Source: Cytophagales bacterium | GTDB taxonomy: Bacteria; Bacteroidota; Bacteroidia; Cytophagales; Spirosomataceae | Length of the DNA: 64,000 bases | Direction: 5' to 3' | NCBI GenBank assembly: GCA_004292855.1 | Contig: RDXN01000031.1 | Location: 124,001-188,000 of the forward strand | Shown: piece after piece, positions 8,738 through 18,700 of the stretch | Numbering within the stretch: position 1 is the first letter of the stretch | Layout: each line of letters opens with the position of its first letter | Notes under the pieces: model-generated | What the model was told of the DNA's origin: nothing | Seen by the model: only the letters and a program-made list of their open reading frames with translations | The model's database searches: none | Position numbers and translations under genes: made by a program

Positions 8738-9327
8738 ATCGTTGAGTCAATAACGGTCTGCAAAGCACCCAGGAGTTCGGGAAGGTCATTGAGCGTAAAG
8801 CGCGTGAGATCAATTTCTAACAATTCGCCCTGATACCGTAGAAAAACCCAATCGAAACCGTTGGTAACAGAGCCGTAAACCGCGTTAATGGGACTACCTG
8901 ATTCTCGATTGAAAAGCCACGCCCCGTACATCTCGGCACCACACTGACCTAAGCCCTCCTCGATACCTCTATTTTTGGCTTCGACAACACAGAAAATAGG
9001 CGCATCGACGGTCAGACTTGTGGGTTCTGAGCCTAATAAATAATCACAGTATCCATAAAGTTGTTCGCTCACATCAAACGAAAAACCCGAATAGATGGTG
9101 AACCGTTTGTCGTTTAGGCGATACAATTCATGAAGAATAGGCGAAATCAAAAATTCAGATTTTGACTTCTCTGTGAGGAGCGGTAGTTCGACACTTGTCG
9201 ATAACGCCTGTTCAAGTTCGGGCGATGGGATAAGCACCGTACGAGGTATTGGCATGAAGTGCTTCAATGTGTGACCAACACCACAATCGCGTTTTAATTT
9301 CTCCAGGGTAAAATCACTGTAGGCCAT
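8734..9327 (-). CDS. PD-(D/E)XK nuclease-fold-like protein, paralogue 1
   Basis: A 197-aa cytoplasmic protein beginning MAYSDFTLEKL. A predicted nuclease-fold core is seen as YCDYLL, then FCVVEAKNR (the ExK strand) and GLGQCGAEM, matching the D...ExK...Q layout of PD-(D/E)XK proteins. Nuclease activity is not shown, and many such Bacteroidota and cyanobacterial proteins are uncharacterised. A paralogue at 48059-48670 shares the start MAYSDFT, the YCDYLL, VEAKNR and GLGQ.GAEM blocks and total length. The gene overlaps guanine deaminase by 4 nt. Confidence 0.7.
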   Translation of the reverse strand: MAYSDFTLEKLKRDCGVGHTLKHFMPIPRTVLIPSPELEQALSTSVELPLLTEKSKSEFLISPILHELYRLNDKRFTIYSGFSFDVSEQLYGYCDYLLGSEPTSLTVDAPIFCVVEAKNRGIEEGLGQCGAEMYGAWLFNRESGSPINAVYGSVTNGFDWVFLRYQGELLEIDLTRFTLNDLPELLGALQTVIDSTI

Positions 9328-9362
9328 TGTTCACGTAGTTAGAGTTGTCGTAAAGATAACGC

Positions 9363-9836
9363 CTATTCCCGCGAAAAGTCCCGCTTGCCGCCTGCTTTGG
9401 CCATGAGTTTGGTTTCGGCAATAACGATGTCGTGCGAGAGGGCCTTGCACATGTCGTAGATGGTCAGGGCCGCGACCGACGCCCCCACGAGTGCCTCCAT
9501 CTCGACCCCGGTTTTACCCTCGGTAGACACCGAACAGTTGATAATGGCGTCATGCCCAACGAGTTCAATCGTGATCCGGCACCCGTCCAAGCCGAGCGAG
9601 TGGCAGAGCGGAATAAGCTCGTCAGTGCGCTTGGTGGCCATTGTTCCGGCAATGATGGCCGTTTGGAACACCGGTCCCTTTTTCGTCTGGATATCGTCGT
9701 GGGCAAACTGAGCCGTAACCGCGTCGGGCAGGCGCACGATGCTTTGAGCGCGGGCCGTTCGGTGCGTAACAGTTTTCGCGCCTACGTCGACCATCGCGGG
9801 GTTTCCCTGCGCATCGAGATGGGTGAAATCTTTCAT
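9363..9836 (-). CDS. moaC: cyclic pyranopterin monophosphate synthase MoaC
   Basis: A 157-aa protein typical of MoaC, which makes cyclic pyranopterin monophosphate in molybdenum cofactor synthesis. Landmarks are FTHLDAQGNPAMVDVGAK, IIAGTMATKRTDELIPLCHSL, TEGKTGVEMEALVGASVAALTIYDM... and the final KAGGKRDF. Length and motifs match the family throughout, so it should be active. It is divergent from moeA, and the intervening 132 bp is mostly a 31-bp inverted repeat. Confidence 0.95.
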   Translation of the reverse strand: MKDFTHLDAQGNPAMVDVGAKTVTHRTARAQSIVRLPDAVTAQFAHDDIQTKKGPVFQTAIIAGTMATKRTDELIPLCHSLGLDGCRITIELVGHDAIINCSVSTEGKTGVEMEALVGASVAALTIYDMCKALSHDIVIAETKLMAKAGGKRDFSRE

Positions 9837-9840
9837 AAAT

Positions 9841-9962
9841 AATGCGTAATGATGAATGCGTAATGCGTAATACTACAGATTTGGCAGGCAATTTACTGTT
9901 ACTTTGCTGTACGATTTACACCCTGCTACACATTACGCATTACGCATTCATCATTACGCATT
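9841..9962. repeat. 31-bp perfect inverted repeat framing the moaC/moeA promoters
   Basis: Left arm 9841-9871 and right arm 9932-9962 are perfect 31-nt complements with a 60-nt spacer. Each arm is made of AATGCGTAAT and GATG units. The left arm ends 4 nt from the moaC start codon and the right arm 6 nt from that of moeA, so transcripts starting in the spacer would carry one arm each in the 5' leader. A lone fragment TAATGCGTAATG occurs at 60750. Confidence 0.9.
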
Positions 9963-9968
9963 CAAACT

Positions 9969-11165
9969 ATGCTCTCCGTTAGCGACGCTTCTGCCCTGAT
10001 CCAAACCCACAAACTCGCCCTTCCCAACGAAAGGGTTTTCATTGAAGAAGCTCTGGGACGGGTGCTTCGCCAATCGCTCACCGCCGACCGCGACGTGCCC
10101 CCCTTCGACCGGGTCACGATGGACGGGGTCGCCTTTCGGTTTGCCGCTTTTGCGGGTGGGCAACGGCAGTTTCGGGTGGCGGGCGTGCAAACGGCGGGGC
10201 AACCCACCGGCCCGCTCACCGACCCGTCGGCCTGCATGGAGGTGATGACTGGGGCTGTGTTGCCCGAAGGAGCCGACACGGTGGTGCGCTACGAAGACCT
10301 AACAATTGAGAACGGTTTGGCCACAGTAAACATCGAGGAGGTTACCGAGTGGCTCAATGTACACAGGCAGGGGACCGACAAAACGCAGGGCGTGGTGTTG
10401 CTCGACGTGGGTACATGGCTCCGGGCCGTCGATGTGGCCGTTGCTGCGTCGGTAGGAGCATCGACGGTGCAGGTGGCCGCTCTGCCCCGCGTGGCCATCA
10501 TCGCCACGGGCGACGAATTGGTGAACGTCGACCAAACGCCCGCCCCGCATCAGATTCGCCATTCCAACACCTATGCCATTCAGTCGGCACTACGGTCGGT
10601 GGGGGTTCAGGCGTCGATCAATCACCTTCCCGACGAACCTGAGCAGCTCAAACAAGGTATCGCAAATTTGCTGGCTACCAACGACATGATTATCACGAGC
10701 GGAGGTGTGTCGGCGGGCAAGGCCGACTTTGTACCCGACACGCTGGTGTCGCTGGGTGTACACTGCCATTTTCACAAGATAGAGCAACGACCCGGTAAAC
10801 CGCTCTGGTTTGGCACCACGGAGGGCGATAAAAAAGTGGCGTTTGGGCTTCCGGGTAACCCCGTCTCAACAACGATGTGCGTGTATCAGTACGTGATCCC
10901 GTTTTTGCGGGCGTCGATGGGCCAACCCGAACCCGCCACCCAGTACGCCCAACTCGCCCAACCCGTCACGTTCAAACCAAAACTAACGTACTTTTTGCCT
11001 GTCCGCCTGGAACACCGCCCCGATGGCCTGCGAGTAGCCCATCCCCTTCCCGGTTCCGGCTCCGGCGACTTTACTAACCTGATCGACGCCAACGCCTTCG
11101 TGGTACTCCCCGCCGACCGCACGGAGTTTGCCGCTGGCGAAAGCCATCGGATAATCTTGATTTAG
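9969..11165 (+). CDS. moeA: molybdopterin molybdenumtransferase MoeA
   Basis: A 398-aa MoeA, which inserts molybdenum into adenylylated molybdopterin. Domain order: the N-terminal MoeA domains with VPPFDRVTMDGVAF and EVMTGAVLPEGADTVVRYED, then the MoCF-binding domain with IIATGDEL, IITSGGVSAGKADFVPD, and FGLPGNPVSTTMCVYQ, then the C-terminal domain IV. All main family motifs are present. In the usual PPFDNSAMDG motif this protein has R-V-T, a change seen in some Bacteroidota members. The stop codon directly abuts the stop of the opposite AraC gene. Confidence 0.94.
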   Translation: MLSVSDASALIQTHKLALPNERVFIEEALGRVLRQSLTADRDVPPFDRVTMDGVAFRFAAFAGGQRQFRVAGVQTAGQPTGPLTDPSACMEVMTGAVLPEGADTVVRYEDLTIENGLATVNIEEVTEWLNVHRQGTDKTQGVVLLDVGTWLRAVDVAVAASVGASTVQVAALPRVAIIATGDELVNVDQTPAPHQIRHSNTYAIQSALRSVGVQASINHLPDEPEQLKQGIANLLATNDMIITSGGVSAGKADFVPDTLVSLGVHCHFHKIEQRPGKPLWFGTTEGDKKVAFGLPGNPVSTTMCVYQYVIPFLRASMGQPEPATQYAQLAQPVTFKPKLTYFLPVRLEHRPDGLRVAHPLPGSGSGDFTNLIDANAFVVLPADRTEFAAGESHRIILI

Positions 11166-12038
11166 TTACACCATCCTGTACGTGCGCAAATAGCCCGAAG
11201 GCGTTTGTCCCGTAACCTCCTTGAACTGCCGGTTAAAGTTGGATAGTGTTCGGTAGCCGCTCTCGAAGCTAATCTGAGTAACACTCAACTCCGTGTCCAT
11301 CAGTAGCTTACAGGCATGACCCACGCGCACCTCGGCCACAAAATCGGAGAAGGTTTTGTTGGCTCGCGTCTTGAAATACCGGCAAAAAGCGGATGGTGTC
11401 ATACCGGCCAAATCGGCAACAGTATCCAGATTTATATGGTCGTGAAAATGTCCCAGCACATAGTCATGAACCAGTTGAATTCGATCTGTTTCCGACTGTT
11501 TGGCCGTGTTTGTATAGCCTATGGTTGTGATGTATCGATGGGCGTTAGCCACGGAAAGATCGTGCAAAATAGTCATGAAGGCCAACACCCGACCAAATCC
11601 TGGGGGCGTCTGGCACAACTGCCGCAACGATAGAATGGTGCGTTGCTGCGTCGGGCCGGTCCACTCCAAACCCCGGCGGGCATCGTCGAGCAAGTCCCGC
11701 AATAAGCCCATTTCCTGGTGCTGGAAAAAAGAGTCGCCCAGAAAATTTTCGGTGAAATAGACAACGATCCCCCTTGTACGCAGGGGGGAATGCGTATCGA
11801 AATACGGCTTGTCGCTACGCCAAAGGTGGGGCAGATTAGGCCCCAGCATGACCAGATCGCCCTCGATGAAAGGACGGATAGAGTCACCAATAAAGCGCGT
11901 GCCCGTGCCCTCTTCCACCAGAAACAACTGGTAGTGGGGGTGAAAGTGCCAGTTGGGGTCGAAATGCGGTTCCACTAATTCACGGACGGCAAACGAGCCG
12001 CTTAACGGTTCAAGGTCTTTACGGAGGGCTTGTTTCAT
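11166..12038 (-). CDS. AraC-family transcriptional regulator with cupin sensor
   Basis: A 290-aa regulator. The N-terminal cupin-like domain has HFHPHYQLFLVEEGTGTRFIGD and GDLVMLGPNLPHLW, typical of sugar-responsive AraC proteins. The C-terminal part has two helix-turn-helix motifs: LDTVADLAGMTPSAFCRYFK and VTQISFESGYRTLSNFNRQF, followed by TGQTPSGYLR. It is divergent from the sugar epimerase gene over 138 bp, suggesting that it controls the epimerase/oxidoreductase run. The gap contains the palindrome GCCAATTGGC (12051-12060) and a -7-like TAGCTTTG (12147-12154) for the plus strand. Confidence 0.92.
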   Translation of the reverse strand: MKQALRKDLEPLSGSFAVRELVEPHFDPNWHFHPHYQLFLVEEGTGTRFIGDSIRPFIEGDLVMLGPNLPHLWRSDKPYFDTHSPLRTRGIVVYFTENFLGDSFFQHQEMGLLRDLLDDARRGLEWTGPTQQRTILSLRQLCQTPPGFGRVLAFMTILHDLSVANAHRYITTIGYTNTAKQSETDRIQLVHDYVLGHFHDHINLDTVADLAGMTPSAFCRYFKTRANKTFSDFVAEVRVGHACKLLMDTELSVTQISFESGYRTLSNFNRQFKEVTGQTPSGYLRTYRMV

Positions 12039-12176
12039 ACAAATTTTCCTGCCAATTGGCCGAAATAAGCGGAGGGAATCAAGAAGTACGGTAAAATACA
12101 GTCGGTATTGGTAAGTAAAAGCACGGTTCGTGACCTTTTTACTAAGTAGCTTTGTATAAATTTGGCGCGGTAAATT

Positions 12177-13034
12177 ATGACTAAACTAGGGATGAACCTC
12201 TTCGTCTGGACCATGAGTATGGACGAAGATCTAGCACATACGCTCGCATTTTTGAAGCAAACAGGTTTCGATTTTGTCGAGATGCCTGTGGGCGGCACCG
12301 ACAACCGACCTGCCGATTTAAAGAAATGGCAGCGACTTGGTCAGCAAGCCGCCGACCTTGGTTTAGGGGTGCAAACATGCGCTGTTTTGCCACCCGACAA
12401 ATGCCTGATTAGTGCTGATCCGGCTATCCGGCAAGCGGGCATCGACTACCTCAAACACGTTGTTGATTGTTCGGCGGCTGTGGGGTCAGCCATCCTGATG
12501 GGGCCGTTGTACGCCGGTTTCAAGACCTTCACAGGTAAACCTGCCACGCCCGAGGAATGGCAACATTCGGTGGAAGGAATGCGGCAGGTGGCCGAACATG
12601 CTCAAACAAAAGACGTTACGCTCGCTATTGAATCGCTGAACCGATTTGAGATCTACCTGCTCACCTGCGCCGACGACGTGGCCCGCTACGTTGAGGCCGT
12701 CGACCACCCTAATTGCCGGGCCGCGTTTGATACCTTTCATGCCAACATGGAAGAGAAAAGTGTGCCCGCTGCCATCCGCAAACTAGCCCCGTATCTGGTG
12801 CATGTGCAGTTATCCGAAAATGACCGTTCCACACCCGGGCGCGGCCAAATCAATTTCCGGCAGGTGCTCGACACCCTGAACGAGATAGGCTACACCGGCC
12901 CCATCGCCATTGAAGCCTTCGGGCCAAATCCGCCCGAATTAGCCGCAGCCACGCATATTTTTCGCCCCATGTTCACCTCGCCCGAACAACTGGCAGAGGA
13001 GGGGTATGGGTTTTTACGTCCGTTGCTTGTGTAG
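12177..13034 (+). CDS. sugar phosphate isomerase/epimerase (ketose 3-epimerase-like)
   Basis: A 285-aa xylose-isomerase-like TIM barrel. Likely metal ligands are Glu in LAIESLNRFE, Asp in AFDTFHAN, His in LVHVQLSEND and Glu in IAIEAFG, the pattern of tagatose/allulose 3-epimerases. The substrate is not readable. No signal peptide is seen, so it acts in the cytoplasm. It is the first gene of a plus-strand run and divergent from an AraC regulator. The next gene starts 136 nt later, after a palindromic stretch. Confidence 0.85.
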   Translation: MTKLGMNLFVWTMSMDEDLAHTLAFLKQTGFDFVEMPVGGTDNRPADLKKWQRLGQQAADLGLGVQTCAVLPPDKCLISADPAIRQAGIDYLKHVVDCSAAVGSAILMGPLYAGFKTFTGKPATPEEWQHSVEGMRQVAEHAQTKDVTLAIESLNRFEIYLLTCADDVARYVEAVDHPNCRAAFDTFHANMEEKSVPAAIRKLAPYLVHVQLSENDRSTPGRGQINFRQVLDTLNEIGYTGPIAIEAFGPNPPELAAATHIFRPMFTSPEQLAEEGYGFLRPLLV

Positions 13035-13150
13035 AGCCCGCACCGGCGGACCGGCAAAATTTTGCGACTCACCGCCGGATGTTTTTTTTATCACTGTGAA
13101 TGTGCCGAACAATTTTGCTGACGCGAGTGAGACGCAAAATTTTTCGTCTC
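13033..13150. repeat. GCAAAATTTTGC palindromic intergenic element
   Basis: Between the epimerase and oxidoreductase genes, GCAAAATTTTGC (13053-13064) is a perfect palindrome nested in CCGGCGG...CCGCCGG. A second part, GAGACG...CGTCTC around CAAAATTTTT (13129-13150), is also palindromic. ATTTTGCGACTCAC in the first half is nearly complementary to GTGAGACGCAAAAT in the second. The frame of the oxidoreductase stays open through it, but this is repeat and not coding. Confidence 0.6.
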
Positions 13151-13170
13151 TACATATAAACCACAAAACC

Positions 13171-14286
13171 ATGACAAATATCGCCATCGTAGGCCTCGGA
13201 TTTGGAGCCGAATTTATCCCGATTTACCAGCGGCACCCGCTGGCCAACATGTACGCTATTTGCCAGCGCAACGTCGAAAGTCTCAACAGGATCGGCGATC
13301 TGTATGGCATCGAAAAACGCTACAGTGACTACGACGAACTGCTGGCTGATCCGAACATCGACGCCGTGCATATCAACTCGCCCATCCCGAACCACGCCGA
13401 ACAAAGCCTGAAAGCGTTGCGGGCGGGCAAGCATGTGGCCTGTACCGTGCCGATGGCAACGACCGTCGAAGAATGTGCCGAAATCGTGCGCGTATGCCGC
13501 GAAACGGGTAAGAAATACATGATGATGGAGACCGTCGTCTACGCTCGTGAGTTTCTGTTTGTGAAGGAGTTATACGAAAAAGGCGAGCTGGGAAAAGTGC
13601 AGTTTCTGAAGGCCTCGCACCAACAGGACATGGACGGGTGGCCCGATTATTGGCCCGGCTTGCCCCCCATGCACTACGCCACACACTGCGTGGGGCCGGT
13701 GGCGGGATTGCTCAAGCTCGAAGCCGAGTATGTCTCGTGTTTCGGGTCAGGCACGATCCGCGAGGAGTTGGCCAGGATTCACAATTCGCCGTTTGCGGTG
13801 GAGTCGGCGCATATTAAGTTTCGAGACAGCGATTTGGCCGCCCACGTGTACCGGTCTCTGTTCGATGTGGCCCGGCAATACCGCGAGAGTTTCGAGGTCT
13901 ACGGCGACAAAAAGTCGTTCGAGTGGCAGTTGATCGAGCATGAGCAGCCCGTGATCCACACCGCCAAAAAACCTGAACCCGACATCCCCGAACACGTTAC
14001 GGTGCCCGACTACGCGCACCTGTTGCCCGCCGAGATTCAACGCTTCACGACCAAAGGCGTGTACGACGCCGACGAGTCGCAGCACCTGTCGTTTACGCAG
14101 GGGGGCGGGCACGGCGGATCGCATCCGCACATGGTTCACGAGTTTCTGACGGCCCTCGCCGACGACCGCGACCCGTTTCCCAACGCGGCCCAATCGGCTA
14201 ACTGGACAAGTGTGGGCATTCTGGCGCACCAATCGGCTCTGCAAGGGGGCGCGTTGATTCCCGTGCCCGATTTCAATGCGATCTGA
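13171..14286 (+). CDS. Gfo/Idh/MocA-family oxidoreductase
   Basis: A 371-aa protein from the ATG at 13171; the open frame upstream runs through palindromic repeat. The N-terminal Rossmann fold opens with IAIVGLGFGAEF, and DAVHINSPIPNHAEQSLKAL follows. The usual EKPxA loop reads CTVPMATT, so the conserved Lys used in catalysis is missing. The C-terminal alpha/beta domain has MHYATHCVGP. Family members oxidise sugars or inositols with NAD(P); the changed loop leaves open whether this one is a standard dehydrogenase. It probably works with the adjacent epimerase. Confidence 0.85.
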   Translation: MTNIAIVGLGFGAEFIPIYQRHPLANMYAICQRNVESLNRIGDLYGIEKRYSDYDELLADPNIDAVHINSPIPNHAEQSLKALRAGKHVACTVPMATTVEECAEIVRVCRETGKKYMMMETVVYAREFLFVKELYEKGELGKVQFLKASHQQDMDGWPDYWPGLPPMHYATHCVGPVAGLLKLEAEYVSCFGSGTIREELARIHNSPFAVESAHIKFRDSDLAAHVYRSLFDVARQYRESFEVYGDKKSFEWQLIEHEQPVIHTAKKPEPDIPEHVTVPDYAHLLPAEIQRFTTKGVYDADESQHLSFTQGGGHGGSHPHMVHEFLTALADDRDPFPNAAQSANWTSVGILAHQSALQGGALIPVPDFNAI

Positions 14287-14399
14287 GTGATTCGCCGAGG
14301 AAAATGCTGTATCTTTAAGCAAACGCAACGATGATGACTGCAACCAAACAGAAGCCATCTGATCGAAGCAGAGGAGGCCATTTAATCTTTGTAATCATC

Positions 14400-15776
14400 A
14401 TGTTAAAGCGAATAGTTCTTGCCGGAGTTGCCTGTGTGATGCTAGCACACCCAGGTAGGGCACAGCAAAACACGGAGCAAATTCTCGCTGCGTTGAATGG
14501 TTTTTACCGTAACATGGGGCATAATGCAGACTCTCTGTTTCTGTATGCTCAACAATGTGCGAAACTTGCGCCCAACGAACTTCAGCGCGCCATTCACGAA
14601 TACTACGCAATGGGGTATCACAACCCAAAGCAACCTTCGGGGCACAAAGCATTCGGGCAGAAGTCATTGGCAAAACTCCAGACAGGCGATCCTGTTGTTC
14701 AGGGTTTTGTGTACCCGATAGTCCAATTGACGCGTGTTCGGCAGGAGACCGATCCGGTTAAACTTCAGGCCTACGTCAATCAATACATACAGTATTTAGC
14801 CGACAAACCTGAAGAATTAGGGAATCGTATGGAGCGGTACGGACTGCTAATTCACAAGGACATACAAACAAAAGCGGTTCCTGAACCAATAAAAGATGCG
14901 CTCTGGAAGGCCGTTACCGACCGCATTGCTCATGCAGTGAACCAAACATATTACGACCCCAACAAACTCACTACCAATCAATTAAAAAGCAGGGCTTACT
15001 ACCGTTATCTAATGGCCTATACTCAGGCCCAACAGGCCGAAGCGGCTGTAAAAGTAAAGCAGCGCGATAAAGCCATAGACCTGTATGCTGCCGCCGTGCA
15101 GGACGGACCGGATGAGGTTGATGCCCAACATAATACGTACGTGTTCGATGCGAGTATGCTTTCCGATCAGGAGGAACCTGTTACGGATTTTCTGGCCCCA
15201 TATGCCGAACAACTCATTGCCAAAGGCGATACAGGTACAGCTCTGAAAACACTGGCAGAGCTTGCGTTTAAGGATGCGTCGAGACTTGAGGGCCTGAAAG
15301 CGTTTCACAAAAAAAGTAAGACTCAGGAGCCGTTTGGGGTATTTTGGACAAGGTCGATCAATGAAAAATACAAACTGGCAGAGCCATTTTCGGTGACGAC
15401 TTTAGGTGGACAACGCTTTGAGTCCGATGCTTACAAAGGCAAGTGGGTACTGCTCGATTTTTGGGGCACCTGGTGTAGGCCCTGCGTAGCTGAGATGCCC
15501 GAAATGCAAAAGTTATATAACGAACTACAAAAAGATAATCCGCATAAGTTGACCATTCTGACGCTGGCCTGTCACGATCTTGAACCCAAGGTGAATGACT
15601 TCATGGCCAAGAAAGGCTATACGTTTCCCGTCGCAATGGGAAACGATGGAATCATTAAGCAGTTCAGAATTGGTGGCTACCCAACTAAAGTTTTGATTAC
15701 CCCCGAAGGTCGGCGAATTCGCATTGACTTTAACCAAGACTGGACGAAGCGGGTGTATGCGTTCATTAATCCCTAA
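14400..15776 (+). CDS. TlpA-like thioredoxin-fold protein
   Basis: A 458-aa exported protein. The ATG at 14400 gives a clean signal peptide (MLKRIVLAGVACVMLAHPGRAQ). About 300 residues of helical, possibly TPR-like sequence follow, then a C-terminal TlpA/AhpC-type thioredoxin domain with WVLLDFWGTWCRPCVAEMPE, where WCRPC is the redox pair, and the cis-Pro region GGYPTK. Such Bacteroidota proteins reduce or protect envelope thiols. It sits 6 nt before the ThuA fusion gene and is probably co-transcribed with it. Confidence 0.87.
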   Translation: MLKRIVLAGVACVMLAHPGRAQQNTEQILAALNGFYRNMGHNADSLFLYAQQCAKLAPNELQRAIHEYYAMGYHNPKQPSGHKAFGQKSLAKLQTGDPVVQGFVYPIVQLTRVRQETDPVKLQAYVNQYIQYLADKPEELGNRMERYGLLIHKDIQTKAVPEPIKDALWKAVTDRIAHAVNQTYYDPNKLTTNQLKSRAYYRYLMAYTQAQQAEAAVKVKQRDKAIDLYAAAVQDGPDEVDAQHNTYVFDASMLSDQEEPVTDFLAPYAEQLIAKGDTGTALKTLAELAFKDASRLEGLKAFHKKSKTQEPFGVFWTRSINEKYKLAEPFSVTTLGGQRFESDAYKGKWVLLDFWGTWCRPCVAEMPEMQKLYNELQKDNPHKLTILTLACHDLEPKVNDFMAKKGYTFPVAMGNDGIIKQFRIGGYPTKVLITPEGRRIRIDFNQDWTKRVYAFINP

Positions 15777-15782
15777 ACCCCT

Positions 15783-18700
15783 ATGAAACAATTGTTTAAG
15801 CTTTTTGCTGTGTTTAGCATAGTGCTTTTTTGTAGCTATGTCGTCCCTGCCCAACCTAGAACGCCCCAACCCCGCCGGACGGAAATCCTGTTTTTGGGCG
15901 ATAACGGACATCATAAGCCCGGTGAGCGGGTGCCGCAACTGATGGCTGCGCTGGGCAATAGGGGTATAAACATTACCTATACCGACAAGCTCGCCGATCT
16001 CAATCCCGAAACCCTCGCCAAATACGACGGGTTGCTGATTTATGCCAATTGGGACAGTCTCCCTAAACCCCAGGAACGCGCCCTGCTCGACTTTGTGGCC
16101 TCCGGGAAGGGGTTGATTCCGGTGCATTGCGCGTCGTACTGTTTTCGGAATTCATCAGAATACGTTGACAAAGTGGTGGGCGGGCAGTTTTGGCGGCACC
16201 GGATGGACACGATCCAAACCCGATTCACGCGCCCCAACGACGCGCTCGTGATGGGTTTGCAGTCGTTTAAAGCCTACGACGAAACCTACCTGCACAGCCA
16301 CCTGCAAGCCGACAACAACGTGTTGGCCGTGCGCGACGTGAAAGCCGATCAAGCCAAAGACCTGACCGACGCGGGGAGGCCCAATGCGAAAGAGGAACCC
16401 TATACCTGGACCCGCACGTATGGCAAGGGGCGGGTGTTCTACACCGCCTACGGGCATGACGAGCGCACCTGGAGCCAACCCGGTTTTATGCAACTGCTGG
16501 AGCGGGGAATCCTGTGGGCCGTGGGCGATGGCGTTAAAAAACTCCACGACGATTTGAAACCGCAGGCCTTTGCTTACGGTGAGGCTAAGTTGCCCAACTA
16601 CGAAAAACGCCCCGGCACGCAACTCCGGCAGGCGGCTCTCTCGCCCGAAGAGTCGATGAAACACCTGCAAGTGCCGGTCGATTTCACACTCGATTTGTTT
16701 GCCCACGAACCAAACGTGATGCACCCCATTGCCATGACCTGGGATGAGCGCGGGCGGTTGTTTGTGCTCATTACCAAAGATTACCCCAATGAGCGCAAGG
16801 CAGACGGGGGGTCGGATTATATTTTGATCTGCGAAGACACAAACAAAGACGGTAAGGCCGACAAGTTCACCCGCTTTGCCGAGGGCTTGAGCATCCCCAC
16901 GGGCATGGCGTTTGGCAACAGCGCGGAAGGCCGCCCCGGCCTATTTGTGTCGCAGGCCCCGCACATGCTGTTTTTGCAGGACACCAACGGCGACGATAAA
17001 GCCGACGTGAAGAAAATCCTGTTCACAGGCTTTGGTACGTTCGATACGCACGCCGGACCGAGCAACCTCCATTATGGGTTCGACAACTGGATTTGGGGTT
17101 GCATTGGGTATTCGGGATTCAAAGGGCTGGTGGGACAATCCAGTCCGGGAGCAAGCAAGGACAGCATCCAGTTTGCGCAGGGCTTTTTCCGCTTTAAACC
17201 CGACGGTTCCAAACTGGAATTTACGGCCCAAACCTCCAACAATACCTGGGGCCTGGGTTTCGATGAGGCAGGCAACGTGTTTGGCTCCACGGCCAACAAC
17301 GCCCACGGCTGGTATCAGGCCATTCCGAAACGATACTTTTCGGGGGCACCCCACCTGCGCGAAAACGGGAGCCGAAGCACCGACTCCCACAAAGACATGA
17401 AGCCGATCACCGAAAAAGTGCGGCAGGTCGATGTGTTTGGGGGGTTCACAGCCGCATCGGGACACAATTTCTACACCGCCCGGGCCTTCCCGAAAGCGTA
17501 CTGGAACCGGGTGGCGTTTGTGTCGGAGCCAACGGGCCACATTCTGCACAACAACGTAATGAAGCAAACCGGCACCGACTTTTCCGACAAAGAGGGTGAT
17601 GGCGTGCCGTTCAACCTGATGGCCGGGGCCGACGAGTGGTTCTCGCCCGTATTCTCCCAGGTGGGGCCAGACGGGGCCGTGTGGGTAGCCGATTGGTATA
17701 GCTACATTATTCAGCATAATCCTGTCCCACAGGGGTTTAAGAACGGCAGTGGTAATGCCTACGAAACCGACCTGCGCGATTTCACCCACGGGCGCATCTA
17801 TCGCGTTGGCTACAAAAATGCCCCCGCTTACAAGCCCATCAGCTTGAGCAAGAGCCGCCCTGCCGAACTGGTCGCGACCCTGAAAAACACCAATTTGTTC
17901 TGGCGCATGACGGCTCAGCGGTTGCTCATCGAGCGCAACAGTCGCGATGTTGTTTCGCAACTGGTGGCGTTGGTGAAAGACAATTCAGTGGACGAAATTG
18001 GTCTGAATCCGGGGGTTATTCACGCGCTCTGGACCCTGCATGGATTGGGCGAGTTTACAGAAACGAAATCGCAAACGAGAGATGTCATCGCTAGTGCGCT
18101 TAAACATCCTTCGGCGGCTGTGCGCAAAACAGCCGTGCAGGTGATGCCCCCCACTGCCGAAACCGCCAGTACGCTGTTGCAACTGAACTTGCTCAACGAC
18201 AACGACCCGCTCGTGGTGTTGAACACGGTTTTGGCTTTGTCGGAGGTACCAACAACGGTTGCCGTGGGGCGTGCCCTGCTCGAACGCATGGAGCGAGGAG
18301 CCTCGAAAGGCGAGATTAACGACCGTTGGTTGCCCGAAGCCTACGCCATTGCCCTGAATGCGCACGGTGGTCGCTTGCTCAAGACGTTCATCAAGAAAAC
18401 GTCGATGAACGCGCCGATGGGACCAGCCGCGCCGACGAACCACGATACCCATCAGCACCACGCGCCCGTACCCCGCGAGACTCGGTCAGGCGGTGGGCCA
18501 ATGGCATCTGAACCTGTTCAAATTCATGCCGACAAGCCCGACCTGGTAATTACTGAAGTGCGTACGGACCCCGCGTCGCCGGAGGTGCGGCAAACGGCTC
18601 GTGTATTTGTGAGCGTTACCAACCGGGGGGGCGTGGCCGTGCCGGAGGGCGTGATTGTGTCCCTGTCTCTGCGCTTCGAGGGTAACGGGATGAAGATTGA

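Noticed and set aside
9837-9968. Molybdenum-cofactor riboswitch in front of moaC or moeA
   Set aside because: The gap is explained by a simple inverted repeat and a 60-nt spacer; there is no sign of the multi-helix Moco aptamer.
13006-13170. 55-residue N-terminal extension of the Gfo/Idh/MocA protein
   Set aside because: It overlaps the end of the epimerase gene and a palindromic repeat; the Rossmann fold starts at the ATG at 13171.
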